This document shows, piece after piece, positions 53,667-64,000 of a stretch of DNA of 64,000 bases. Both the position numbers and the translations under genes were made by a program. Location: positions 82,501-146,500 of the forward strand of contig JBBBDQ010000446.1 in assembly GCA_037127315.1 (NCBI GenBank), given 5' to 3'. Under the pieces are notes generated by a model. The model was not told the origin of the DNA and did not search any database. It saw only the letters and a program-made list of their open reading frames with translations. Within the stretch, counting starts at the first letter, position 1, and every line of letters begins with the position of its first letter. Origin of the DNA: Ascarosepion bandense. Taxonomy: Eukaryota > Mollusca > Cephalopoda > Sepiida > Sepiidae.

Positions 53667-54042
53667 TACCGGTTATAATTATTAGGCCACCCTAATGTTT
53701 TAAAAGAAATTATGTATTTCATACTATTTTTTAGTATTTATTGCCAAGTGAATAATTGTAAATGAAAATTGAATGGTTCTTTTGATCATACTGCACAATA
53801 ACGTGTGCATCAAATGATTTTATAAATATTTAATAATTAACTGTGTTGCAGTTTCATGAATGTAAGAATGAAGAAAATTTGGGGTGATTCGGACGAGTTC
53901 ATCTTTGCTTCCTTGACTTGTGAAATCTTGCAAAGTAATAATAACAAAAGAACAAATTATTAGCAATAAATGATAAAAATAGTATGAAATACATGATTTC
54001 TTTAAAAAAGAAATCAGTTGGCCTAATAATTATGGTCGGTAG
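53666..54042. mobile_element. 377-bp MITE with long inverted ends
   Basis: Ends CTACCGGTTATAATTATTAG (left) and, reversed, CTACCGACCATAATTATTAG (right). The inverted similarity runs about 65 bp, through GTATTTCATACTATTTTT. TA on both sides and TIRs of this size fit a Tc1/mariner-superfamily MITE. No coding capacity. Confidence 0.8.
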
Positions 54043-54066
54043 TATATATATATATATATATATATA

Positions 54067-54631
54067 GTATCGAGGCAGCAGATAATTTTCTAAATATATA
54101 CTGTTAAATATAAGAGACAATGAATGTCTATTATGTTTAATCATGAGCCGTTCTAAACATCGTATTTTGGCTTTAATTTCAGGTGAAAGTAAGGACAAAA
54201 ATTCTCCAAAATTTCGATAATTTTTTATTAAGTTGGTTCTAAGCTTTCGGCTCACATAGGCCATCATCAGAGAGGTTACAAGGACGTTAACATAAAATCA
54301 TCCACCGCCAGCGACGATTTTATCTTTTGTTGACATAAAACTTTACTAAGCAACGATAACAGTTACTAAAAATAGCAAACGCAGTTCGTAAATTTGTAAT
54401 GCTGTTCTATGACGTCACACCGCGTGAGAGCTCGAAAAGTTAACAGAACCATATATTTAAATGCAATGTAATGTGTTATGACCAGATTTAAACGTGATTT
54501 TTATCCAAATGTTGGAGATTTTTTGTCATTATTTTCACCTGGAATTAAAGCCAAAATACGATGTTTAGAACGGCTATTGATAAAAAAAAAATAGACATAC
54601 ATTGTATCTTATATTTAACAGTATATGTTCA

Positions 54632-54640
<9 letters not shown>
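54067..54640. mobile_element. Inverted-repeat element, second copy
   Basis: Left end TATCGAGGCAGCAGATAATT ... TGTTTAATCATGAGCCGTTC; right part CCAAAATACGATGTTTAGAA CGGCT is the inverse of the left. Both sides abut (TA)n. Same layout and internal sequence (CACGCGGTGTGACGTC-type block, GGTTCTAAGCTTTCGGCTC) as at 32,121-32,690. Confidence 0.65.
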
Positions 54641-54679
<39 letters not shown>

Positions 54680-54680
54680 G
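54641..54680. repeat. (TA)n microsatellite
   Basis: TA run between the inverted-repeat element and a mariner remnant. Confidence 0.9.
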
Positions 54681-55400
54681 ACTCAGTTTCCGAGATCAGT
54701 TTTTCGTCAGAACGATATCTAATTCCCCGGAACATTCTTTTGGGGTTTTTAAACAGCCAGTACTCGCTCGGGGCTAGATCTGGACAATAAGGTGGTTGTG
54801 AAAGCAATTCGAATTTCAGTCCTTCTATTTTGGCATTGTTGCAATTGACATGTGACATTGTGCGTTGTTTTGGTGAAAGATCACTTTTTCTTCTTCATTT
54901 GTAGCCGCTGTTTTGGCGATTTCTTTCTTCAAACGCACCAATAATGCTATATTGTATTCCTTATTCATGGTTCTTCCTTTCCACAAGGTAACCGATACAC
55001 ACCCTAAAATATGGAGGCGAAAGCTTGCTTTTTGTTTGCGTCTTTGGTCCCTTTGGACGGCTTTCACCTGGTGAAACTACTGACTCAGCTCACTGCCGAT
55101 TGTACTCCGGTGTAAAGTGGTGAGACCGTATTTCATCCATTGTCACAGATTTGCGCAAAAACTTTTTTCATTACGTTGAAACAGTTGCAAACAACGCTCT
55201 GAATCGTTGACTCATTGTTGTTTTTGATCGACTGTAAGCAAATAAGGCACCCACTTGGAACACAGCTTTCTCATTGACAAATGCTCATTCAAAATGGGGA
55301 ATACACTGCCCTCTGATATGTTTAACTCCTCTGCTATAGAGCAACTTCAATTTACGATCAGTTAAAAAGAGTTTGTGAATATCTTGGTGTTTTCCGAGAC
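54681..55400 (-). pseudogene. Mariner transposase remnant I
   Basis: Minus-strand frames with at least two frameshifts give LTVDQKQQ, a decayed Met-Asp-Glu region, TMNKEYNIALLVRLKKEIAK, EEEKVIFHQNNAQCHMSIAT, FELLSQPPYCPDLAPSEYWL and FRGIRYRSDEKLISETESYI. These follow mariner transposases from the middle of the catalytic domain to the C-terminus. The catalytic Asp expected in His-Gln-Asp-Asn is Asn, and the last catalytic Asp (Ala-Pro-Ser-Asp) is Glu. The N-terminal DNA-binding part is not recognisable. Inactive. Confidence 0.85.
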
Positions 55401-55724
55401 AACTGCTGTAAGACAACTAATCAACAGTTGAGACAATTTATCATACACCCCGAAAATAGATTCCTACTTATTGCTCTTTTTTATATTGACCACTGTTCTA
55501 AATTAAATTTTGAATGCTGCAGCTTGATTCTTCATTCTTCTTCATTGGAATATAACACATCAAGCAATCAGTCCTCACCCTAACTAATAAAACAACAACC
55601 TTTAGGAAAAAATACGACTTCTTTTTCATGAACATAGTCTCATTCTAGGGTGATGCATTGATTCCAAAGCTTCTCTAACAATTCGATTCCTTTTTGTAGA
55701 ACGATGTGTCATATGTTGCTTAGC
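55401..55724. other. Unassigned sequence
   Basis: No recognised features. Confidence 0.3.
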
Positions 55725-55967
55725 GGAGTTTTATGTCAACACAAGATAAAATCGTCGCTGATGGTAGATGTTTTTATGTTAACGTCCTTGTAACCTCTCT
55801 GAAGATGGCTCATGTAAGCCGAAAGCTTAGAACCAACTTAATAAAAAAATTATCCAAATGTTGGAGAATTTTTTCTTTATTGCCACCTAAAATTAAAGCC
55901 AAAATACGATGTTTAAAACGGCTCATGATTAAACATAATAGACATTCATTGTCTCTTATATGTAACA

Positions 55968-55975
<8 letters not shown>
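55725..55975 (+). mobile_element. Half copy of the inverted-repeat element
   Basis: ATGTCAACACAAGATAAAAT, GGCTCATGTAAGCCGAAAGC, TTAGAACCAACTTAATAAAA and GCCAAAATACGATGTTTAAA match the internal and right-hand parts of 54,067-54,640. It ends in (TA)n at 55,971-55,998. The frame reads HVSRKLRTNLIKKLSKCWRI. Confidence 0.65.
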
Positions 55976-55999
<24 letters not shown>

Positions 56000-56002
<3 letters not shown>

Positions 56003-56140
56003 AACAAAGTTGTGGAACTCGTAGGTTTTTTACCTGTTGTTCATGCATTTACTTTTATAAAGAGTGCTCGATACAACGTAGAGCATTATAAACCATTGTA
56101 ACAACTATTACAATACTATATATATATATATATATATATA
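56000..56140. repeat. Dispersed repeat scrap and (TA)n
   Basis: TTTATAAAGAGTGCTCGATA and CATTGTAACAACTATTACAA resemble 31,850-31,905; the (TA)n is at 56,117-56,140. Confidence 0.5.
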
Positions 56141-56149
56141 TTCAAATGA

Positions 56150-56340
56150 GGTATTTAGGTATCTTTAGGTGGTTTACAATTAGTTAGTGCAAAATCTCCT
56201 GAAGATACCAAAAGGTTGAAACCTGGGTTGCGGAAAGAACTCATTTCTAAATGTAAAATATTCAAAATACTACAATATAAATGTATTGAACACATTTTAA
56301 TACAACTGTGTACTCTTCTAGTTTAACTGTGCTCAGAAAC

Positions 56341-56344
<4 letters not shown>
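56150..56344 (+). repeat. Hairpin-head repeat
   Basis: GGTATCTTTAGGTGGTTTAC, CTGAAGATACCAAAAGGTTG and TTGAACACATTTTAATACAA match 42,372-42,520 almost exactly; the palindrome is less perfect here. Confidence 0.75.

Positions 56345-56401
<57 letters not shown>
56345..56401. repeat. (TA)n microsatellite
   Basis: 57-bp TA run. Confidence 0.95.
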
Positions 56402-56404
<3 letters not shown>

Positions 56405-57595
56405 ATCGCAGGCTGAGAATGATTGATTCTTTCAGATGTATTCTTTGTTCCATGATTCAAAATTGTTTCCGCTTTTGTTTGAACATCTAGGAAACCTGAA
56501 TTGTCTTTGAGCGAAATCGACATCTTACCAATAATTGTCTGGAACATATTTCAACCTCTTATGAGCAGAAATCTCAATCCGTTATAAAACAAACGGAATA
56601 AACACAGAACGGTATGTCTGGATTACTTCAGTATATTGAAAAATGATAGTCAGCAACCAACTATGAATGCTAACTGATCAATACAGAGTTATTGATCTCT
56701 GATCGTTCATCATACCGATCAGCTTCTCGTCCATAAATATCGATTGACAGCATCTGTCACGGCTATATTAATCATACGTTGTCAGCTTGTTCAGCTGAGG
56801 ATGTATTAGACAAAGATACCGAATGGGGTTGAAAAACGGTTCTAATTTCCTATCCCGAATTCCAGGTTAGGATACAAGATATGCTGTAATATATTACTCT
56901 TGTTTAACGTAGCCTTGACAGGTATTTGCTTTTCGATTAGATGGTTTTGATTTATGTTAAACCTTCCATGCTCATTGTTACTTGGCCTAAGAAGACCCTT
57001 ACGTGAGAAAATTTGATTACATCTGTTTTGAATTAGGTAGCAATTCTGAAAACAAACCGACAGATATGCGCAAACGTACAATGGCGTCAAAAGTGTAGAA
57101 ACGCACGATGCAAATAAGTATATTTCAGTTTTATTTGATGTTCGCAAACAGTCGCAAGCAATGTATAAACGGTGATTCATATTACTACAGGAACAAAAGT
57201 AAATGTCTGTTGAAAATGTTTGTAAAACTGAAAAGTGTTTTATGAGGCGGAAGTGGAAGATTCTAATGAATGGAAAAAGTTTATGTTGGACACACAGAAA
57301 GCTATTTCAAAAGAAGATAGCCCAAGCATGTAGCATCGTTCAAGTTAGACAAATACAGGAATTGTGCCAGACTTGCCAGGAATGTGTAGAAAAGAAAAGA
57401 AAAAAAAATAGTAGCCCTAATGTGAAATAAAGTATATTGAATAAATTCGGCCTTACAGCATTCGAATAATGTTTGCAAGTTATGCCAGGAGGAAAATAGT
57501 AACATTGACAAACCAAGAAAAAATATTGAATGAGAGTTTTGAATTAATATCAGGATGCAGACATATAAAACACCATGTTTTTGGCCTGTATGGGT

Positions 57596-57596
<1 letters not shown>
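56402..57596. other. Unassigned sequence
   Basis: About 1.2 kb with short frames on both strands (for example 56,842-57,180 minus and 57,203-57,430 plus) that show no domain I recognise and overlap each other's complements. Confidence 0.35.

Positions 57597-57650
<54 letters not shown>
57597..57650. repeat. (TA)n microsatellite
   Basis: 54-bp TA run. The following 57,651-58,048 is unassigned. Confidence 0.95.
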
Positions 57651-57655
<5 letters not shown>

Positions 57656-58043
57656 ATTATATTTTAGAAGATGTACATAATTTTTCTATATATTTCCACG
57701 ACAAAGGTACGTTTGTTTCGACATTGAAACTTCAATGTCTCATCAGGTGGTGTGAAAAGTAATGGAAATCCTCTTTCCTTATATTTATTTAGTTTTGTTA
57801 GAGGTTTTGGTGGGGGTTAGTGATGGGGGAATAAGTCTCTGACCGTTGGGAATTTTGGAGGGGGTGTTTTTTAAAGTGGCTGATTAATGAGAGTCTTTGA
57901 TTTCTAGACAGATTTAACCTTGTAAATTTTTATTATCTAGTGACTAGACTATATCGATGGGATTTCATAGAAGAGCCAGTATTGAGTGGCGCCGAATATT
58001 TTTATTTAAGCAGAGTCTTTATAATTAATGTAATGTATTCACT

Positions 58044-58048
<5 letters not shown>

Positions 58049-58079
<31 letters not shown>
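58049..58079. repeat. (TA)n microsatellite
   Basis: TA run left of mariner remnant II. Confidence 0.95.
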
Positions 58080-58080
<1 letters not shown>

Positions 58081-58239
58081 TCAGTCAAAAATTTCCAAAT
58101 TTATATTCGTTGAATGGCCATCTCAGCGAGAAAATTCACGCTTCATCAACGATCGAATACAAATATTTATTAATTCAAATATTGTAGACAGGTGATAATC
58201 AACCAGGGCTATGGCTGGTGAATATACAGTAGGAGGGGG

Positions 58240-58990
58240 TAAAGACTTTGGTTTTAAGATCTTCTAAGTATGTTTTCACAGGTTTTGCAACATGTGACCT
58301 TGTCTTGCCATGTTGCAACATCACTTTATCGTGTCTCTGCTCGTAAATTGTCCGTTTTCATTCAATTTTAGGTTTAAACCCATTAATTCAAGTCGATGGC
58401 AATCTCCCGTAATGTTTTCGTTCGGTTTGAGCAGCTCATGACAAACTACACCGCAATGATCTCACCAAATTCAGAGCAGAAACTACGAATCATGGATATC
58501 CGGCTTTACTACCGATGTTGATTCATGGCCGGGCTTAACCCACGATTTTCGAAGCTTAGGACTATCGTAGTGTATCCACTTTTCATCACCGTTCAAGATA
58601 CGATCCAAAAAATAATTTTCTTTTCTGTCGTTAAACAGCTGTTCATACGTGATAAGACGCGGTTTGACGTCATTCGATTTAAACTCGTACGTCACCCAAT
58701 GTCCTTAATTTTGAACCATTCCTTTCAAATGTTTCGAAACTGTTGTGTGATTAAATTCTAATGATCCTGCAAATTCACCTTGCGCCTGACATGAGTCTTC
58801 ATAAAGTAAAGCCTCCAAATTTTCGTCTTTATGCTTTTTCGGTGTGCCAGGGCGTCCTTTAACTACAATATCAAAATCACTATTTTTGAAGAGTCTCAAC
58901 CAATCTTTGCATATTGTTTCCGACAGAATATAGTCGCCGTAAGTCTAAATAAATATTCTGTGTCCTTCACTTGCGGATTTTCTTTTTTGA
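58240..58990 (-). pseudogene. Mariner transposase remnant II
   Basis: Minus strand: CKDWLRLFKNSDFDIVVKGR then PGTPKKHKDENLEALLYEDS (helix-turn-helix region and linker), EFNHTTVSKHLKGM, LITYEQLFNDRKENYFLDRI, GDEKWIHYDSPKLRKSWVKP with the first catalytic Asp kept, GHESTSVVKPDIH, and after a gap LQHGKTRSHVAKPVKTYLED. The second catalytic Asp (Leu-His-Asp-Asn) is lost (Gln-His-Gly-Lys). Several frameshifts and stops. It abuts mariner III head to head at about 58,998. Confidence 0.85.
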
Positions 58991-58998
58991 ATAAATTA

Positions 58999-59669
58999 TT
59001 AGGTTGTCCCAAATGTTCGTAAACACTTGCGAAATGGGTCTATCTGGTCCGGCACAATCGCGACAAACGATGGGTTCAGAAAGGGCAAGAGACACTGTCG
59101 GTTCCAAAACAAGATCGATTCGGCAAGAAAGCCATGTTGTACGTTTGGTGGAACTTTGAAGGAATCGTGCATTTTGAGTTGGTTACGAATGGTCGTGCCA
59201 TCAGTGTCGAACTTTACTGTCAGCAACTTGAGCGGGTGTACGAAAAGTTGAAGCAAATGTACTCGGCTCTAATCAACCGAAAGCGCGCTTTGATGCAGCA
59301 GAACAATGCCAAGCCACACACGGCTAGGAAGACAAAAGACAAGTTTGAAGAGCAGGACGGCGTTGAGGTTCTGCCACATCCAGCCTACAGTTCTGACTGT
59401 GCTCCATCAAATTACGTCCTTTTCCGCTTAATGCAACACTTTCTGAAGGGCCGCCGATTTGACTCGTTTGATGAAGTCGAAGAAGCGTGTCAAGAATTCT
59501 TTGATTTGAAGCCGGCTGAATGGTACTTTGAACAAGTCCTAAAGCTTGCAGATCGATGGCAGAAAGTCTTGGAAGATGATGGTCTTTATTTTCAGCACAA
59601 ATCTTTGTTGTTTTTGCGAGTAAAATTTCAGTTTTTTGCAAGTGTTTACGAATTTTGGGGACAACCTAA
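58999..59669 (+). mobile_element. Internally deleted mariner with intact ends
   Basis: 671 bp with inverted ends TTAGGTTGTCCCAAATGTTC (left) and TTAGGTTGTCCCCAAAATTC (right, reversed), both continuing GTAAACACTTGC: about 31 bp. TA lies on each side (58,997-58,998 and 59,670-59,671). The left end joins straight into the middle of the transposase, so the N-terminal half was deleted. Confidence 0.88.
59022..59592 (+). pseudogene. Mariner transposase fragment III
   Basis: An open frame from the left inverted end onwards: KWVYLVRHNRDKRWVQKGQE, KAMLYVWWNFEGIVHFELVT, NGRAISVELYCQQLERVYEK, KRALMQQNNAKPHTARKTKD, EVLPHPAYSSDCAPSNYVLF, FDSFDEVEEACQEFF and LADRWQKVLEDDGLYF. This is the C-terminal half of a mariner transposase similar to the SETMAR-type group. 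All three catalytic positions are lost: the first (Gly-Asp-Glu-Lys-Trp) falls at the deletion junction, the second is Asn (QQNNAK) and the third Asn (PSNYVLF). The frame stays open to 59,832, past the right inverted repeat, by chance. Confidence 0.88.
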
Positions 59670-59671
59670 TA

Positions 59672-60573
59672 GTTCAGTAAAATTTCCTTGCAAAAATACT
59701 TTCTTTGCACGAAATCCAAATGGTTTAATATTATGCAAAAACAAAAAAAAAAATTTTACACTCGGCAAAATGACAAACACTGAAAATCCATGCTTGCTCA
59801 TAGAACTTCTTTATAGATGCTTTAACATATAAAACTATACAGAAGCAATTCATAAGAAACACCATCTGCCGGAAAACAGCGCAAACATTCAATGTTTAGA
59901 CATATTTTTCACCATTATTTAGTGTGTAAAATCGCTCTCTACTCAAAGACAGGCAAACTCTAATTCTCTTCGATGAAACATTCAATGCTGTATACAGCAA
60001 AAATGAAACCCTCATATTCTGCTGACCTTTTACCAAAAGTATACTATATTCTTTGATCTTCGAAAACGGTTTGATTAGAAAAAAACTTCTCTCTTTATTT
60101 TAGTTCGGGCAAAAAATCTTTTTGACATCAGTGCCATCAGAATTCTGCACAAGACGTATAGGAGCAGCTGTGTGTTCAGAGGAAAAAACATTTAAAATAA
60201 TGAGGAGTATATAATTAAATATATTTGTAGTTTATTTTCGGAGAACAAATTTAATAAGCACAACACGGCGCTTATTTTTTTCGTTTTGACTTTTTTTTAC
60301 ATGAAAGCTGAATTATGCCTCGGAAGATACAAGTCTGGGATAATTGACACTTCATAACATCTTGCTCAGTTATTCGATTACTTCATACCGAACATCGGAA
60401 ATCGCCAAACCAGCAGTGATTTATTATGTAATTTAAACAATCCGATTGTTTTGCACAGAACATTTTCACAATCTCATACGTTATCTATATTTAGTTCTGC
60501 TTCTTCTTCAATCCAACGGTTTCTAATCTTGGCGATATTGCTGTTCTTAAAGTCATTAATAACTCTTAATTTA
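59672..60573. other. Unassigned sequence
   Basis: About 0.9 kb with no recognised repeat, RNA or coding feature. Confidence 0.35.
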
Positions 60574-63207
60574 CAGTGAAAGGCAATGAATCGAGTGGTG
60601 AATATAACATCTGGATTAATTATATGTCAGTAACGCAGATCGACGAGAACTGGATACTTCCTTTTACTGATTCTTTGCCACCCCGTCTCCAGGAATTTAC
60701 CGTGAGAACTGAAAGAGTCGCGTATAAGGAGGCGGGTTCGAATCTGCTTAACAGTGGAGCTCCCTGAAATACAATGAATCGGGTGGTAAACATAACATCT
60801 GGATTAATTATATGTCAGTTACGCAGATCGACGAGAACTGGATATTTCTTTTTGCTGGTTCTTTGCCACCCCGTCTCCAGGAATTTACCGTGAGAACTGA
60901 AAGAGTCGGGTATAAGGAGGCGGGTTCGAATCTGCTCAACAGAGGTGCTCCTTGAAAAACAATGACTCGAGTGGTGAATATAACATCTGGATAAATTATA
61001 TGTCAGTTACGCAGATTGACGAGAACTGGATACTTCCTTTTACTGATTCTTTGCCACCCCGTCTCCAGGAATTTACCGTGAGAACTGAAATAGTCGGGTA
61101 TAAGGAGGCGGGTTCGAATCTGCTCAACAGAGGTGCTCCTTGAAAAACAATGACTCGAGTGGTGAATATAACATCTGGATAAATTATATGTCAGTTACGC
61201 AGATTGACGAGAACTGGATACTTCCTTTTACTGATTCTTTGCCACCCCGTCTCCAGGAATTTACCGTGAGAACTGAAATAGTCGGGTATAAGGAGGCGGG
61301 TTCGAATCTGCTCAACAGTGGAGCTCCCTGAAATACAATGAATCGAGTGGTAAATATAACATCTTGATTAATTATATATCAGTTACGCAGAAGGACGAGA
61401 ACTGGGTGCTTCTTTTTACTGATTCTTTGCCACCCCATCTCCAGGAATTTACCGTGAGAACTGAAATAGTCGGGTATAAGGAGGCGGGTTCGAATCTGCT
61501 CAACAGAGGTGCTCCTTGAAATACAATGAATCGAGTGGTAAATATAACATCTTGATTAATTATATATCTGTTACGCAGACGGACGAGAACTGGGTGCTTC
61601 TTTTTGCTGGTTCTTTGCCACACCGTCTCCAAGAATTTACCGTGGGAACTGAAAGAGTCGGGTATAAGGAGGCGGGTTCGAATCTGCTCAACAGAGGTGC
61701 TCCTTGAAAAACAATGAATCGAGTGGTAAATATAACATCTGGATTAATTATATATCAGTTACGCAGACGGACGAGAACTGGGTGCTTCTTTTTGCTGGTT
61801 CTTTGCCACACCGTCTCCAAGAATTTACCGTGGGAACTGAAAGAGTCGGGTCTAAGGAGGCGGGTTCGAATCTGCTCAACAGAGGTGCTCCTTGAAATAC
61901 AATGAATCGAGTGGTAAATATAACATCTTGATTAATTATATATCAGTTACGCAGAAGGACGAGAACTGGGTGCTTCTTTTTACTGATTCTTTGCCACCCC
62001 GTCTCCAGGAATTTACCGTGAGAACTGAAATAGTCGGGTATAAGGAGGCGGGTTCGAATCTGCTCAACAGAGGTGCTCCTTGAAATACAATGAATCGAGT
62101 GGTAAATATAACATCTTGATTAATTATATATCAGTTACGCAGACGGACGAGAACTGGGTGCTTCTTTTTGCTGGTTCTTTGCCACACCGTCTCCAAGAAT
62201 TTACCGTGGGAACTGAAAGAGTCGGGTATAAGGAGGCGGGTTCGAATCTGCTCAACAGAGGTGCTCCTTGAAATACAATGACTCGAGTGGTAAATATAAC
62301 ATCTGGATTAATTATATATCAGTTACGCAGACGGACGAGAACTGGGTGCTTCTTTTTGCTGGTTCTTTGCCACACCGTCTCCAAGAATTTACCGTGGGAA
62401 CTGAAATAGTCGGGTATAAGGAGGCGGGTTCGAATCTGCTCAACAGAGGTGCTCCTTGAAATACAATGAATCGAGTGGTAAATATAACATCTTGATTAAT
62501 TATATATCAGTTACGCAGAAGGACGAGAACTGGGTGCTTCTTTTTACTGATTCTTTGCCACCCCGTCTCCAGGAATTTACCGTGAGAACTGAAATAGTCG
62601 GGTATAAGGAGGCGGGTTCGAATCTGCTCAACAGAGGTGCTCCTTGAAATACAATGAATCGAGTGGTAAATATAACATCTTGATTAATTATATATCAGTT
62701 ACGCAGACGGACGAGAACTGGGTGCTTCTTTTTGCTGGTTCTTTGCCACACCGTCTCCAAGAATTTACCGTGGGAACTGAAAGAGTCGGGTATAAGGAGG
62801 CGGGTTCGAATCTGCTCAACAGAGGTGCTCCTTGAAATACAATGACTCGAGTGGTAAATATAACATCTGGATTAATTATATATCAGTTACGCAGACGGAC
62901 GAGAACTGGGTGCTTCTTTTTGCTGGTTCTTTGCCACACCGTCTCCAAGAATTTACCGTGGGAACTGAAAGAGTCGGGTATAAGGAGGCGGGTTCGAATC
63001 TGCTCAACAGAGGTGCTCCTTGAAATACAATGACTCGAGTGGTAAATATAACATCTGGATTAATTATATGTCAGTTACGCAGATTGACGAGAATTGACTC
63101 TTTCCTTTTGCTGGCACTTTGCCAGTTCGTATTCCAAAGATGGCGATGGTAACTGAAAGAGTCAGCTTTAAGGAGACAGGTTCGAATCTTCTCAAAAGTG
63201 GTGCTGA
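60574..63207 (+). repeat. 188-bp satellite with trimeric higher-order structure
   Basis: Fourteen head-to-tail units of exactly 188 bp (TTGAAATACAATGAATCGAG at 61,892, 62,080, 62,456 and 62,644). The last is diverged. Two unit types differ at ACTGATTCTTTGCCACCCC versus GCTGGTTCTTTGCCACACC and at GAACTGAAATAG versus GAACTGAAAGAG. From 61,328 they run A-B-B' three times, a 564-bp higher-order repeat. Every unit holds AGGCGGGTTCGAATCTGC, a strong match to the Pol III B box. The 63-codon frames starting TTG or ATG in each unit are by-products; 188 is not a multiple of 3. Confidence 0.93.
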
Positions 63208-63404
63208 TTTTTTACTATTTTTTAAGTATGTATATTCTTTCGTTAATTTCGATCAAATTAATGACGTGCTCAATAGACATGCTCTTCATTTCCAAGTAAA
63301 AGCGTGTAATATCTCGTCTAGAATTCATTTTTGTACATATACAGACTGCGACAAAAGTAACACTTTTTTCTTCTAAAGCTTAGAAAGAAATGACGACATG
63401 GAGC
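63208..63404. other. Unassigned sequence after the satellite
   Basis: Starts with a T run (GCTGATTTTTTAC) right after the last unit; otherwise nothing recognised. Confidence 0.4.
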
Positions 63405-63715
63405 AATTGTTTTTTTATTTGTTCCTGTTTAACGACCTATCAACATCTAAAGGCTCGTTTAAGGCTGGAAACGTATTTTTACTTGAAATCACAGTTATTT
63501 TTCATTCAAAAAAGGTATATTGGTAAATACTTTCATAACATTTTGACTCAATATGGTGGTTATTTACCCATAGCTGGGACCCTAACAGGGTTTACCACTC
63601 TGGGTCAGGGTGGATCTGGGAACAACATGAATTAAGAGGTGGTTCCATGGTCCGCACAACCTCCCAATCAGAGGCCTTGCTGCCGGATGCAGTTTACGGT
63701 CATACCCAGGACCAT
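63405..63715 (-). mobile_element. SINE-3 type repeat, short copy
   Basis: Minus strand: GGGTATGACCGTAAACTGCA, GCAAGGCCTCTGATTGGG, AGGGTCCCAGCTATGGGTAA, then a shortened AT-rich body and a tail GTTGATAGGTCGTTAAACAGG with an A-rich end. Same 5' end as 8,455 and 25,735. Confidence 0.7.
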
Positions 63716-64000
63716 GAAGCAATTGATTGGCTATCACGAACACCAGGCGTAACACTACAAGAGTTTTTTCTTTCGAGGTTTTCTGAAAAGTCTGGTTTAC
63801 CGTCTAAATTTGATATAAATTCTTTAATAAAACATAATTAAGTAAAAAACAAAATTAAAATTGATGAAAACAAATGTGGCAAATGGATTGCAGAACAATT
63901 GCTGCTCGGTTCAGACTGTTGTACTCATCGTTATTATCGGATTCAAGTCGTTTCGGACAATCTACATGCCTACTGATTCCGCAGCTATCATGTTTTTACT
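63716..64000. other. Unassigned sequence at window end
   Basis: No recognised features; a frame ending at 63,841 runs out of the SINE by chance. Confidence 0.3.

Noticed and set aside
56308..56490. Ile-Tyr repeat open frames (also 32.6, 54.6, 55.8 and 57.5 kb)
   Set aside because: Translation of (TA)n tracts.
57203..57430. 75-codon Cys/Lys-rich frame as a small zinc-finger gene
   Set aside because: Cys spacing (LCQTCQEC) is suggestive but there is only one pair, no family match comes to mind, and an equally long frame lies on the other strand.
59324..59641. 105-codon minus frame
   Set aside because: Antisense of the mariner III transposase.
60576..63033. Overlapping 63-codon frames as a family of small proteins
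   Set aside because: Most begin at TTG, each overlaps the next because 188 is not divisible by 3, and they are explained by the satellite.

Overview
This 64 kb window is animal nuclear DNA made almost entirely of repeats. I found no host protein-coding gene with exon structure, no intact tRNA or rRNA gene and no CRISPR array. The organism is inferred, not proven. 5S- and tRNA-derived SINEs, L1/Tx1-, RTE- and Jockey/CR1-type LINEs, a Penelope-like element, many mariner relatives, Helitron-like elements and very many (TA)n and (GT)n tracts suggest a large invertebrate genome. A mollusc, probably a cephalopod such as an octopus, fits best from general familiarity.

Layout. 0-8 kb: a 5S-tRNA chimeric SINE, tandem SINE dimers, a 179-bp array built from a LINE C-terminus, and a 5'-truncated L1/Tx1-type LINE with a 642-codon open reverse transcriptase frame (minus strand). 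8-14 kb: a 104-bp LINE-derived array with trimeric higher-order structure, telomere-like hexamers, a 38-bp minisatellite and LINE fragments. 15-23 kb: a Helitron-like element, then a LINE fragment split by a mariner derivative whose left terminal inverted repeat has grown to about 90 tandem 49-bp copies, then a second 5S-tRNA SINE. 23-29 kb: a 34/35-bp minisatellite, SINEs, and a Helitron-like element with three tandem 3' ends. 30-38 kb: a young LINE copy, a Penelope-like GIY-YIG fragment between direct repeats, an inverted-repeat element, RTE fragments, and a 220-bp solo LTR inserted in a SINE. 38-44 kb: LINE 3' ends duplicated in tandem with a palindromic MITE, plus strong palindromes. 44.4-50.3 kb: an AT-rich 67-bp satellite. 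52.7-60 kb: a GATA array, MITEs and three mariner remnants. 60.6-63.2 kb: a 188-bp satellite with trimeric higher-order structure.

The window is a record of mobile elements inserting into each other and of pieces of them being converted into tandem satellites. At least three arrays can be traced to their parent: a mariner terminal repeat, and two neighbouring stretches of the same LINE ORF2 C-terminus. The most useful observations are this TE-to-satellite conversion, the 5S-tRNA SINE with a fixed junction, and a palindromic MITE that repeatedly sits inside duplicated units. The middles of two large arrays look like poorly polished assembly and should not be read base by base.
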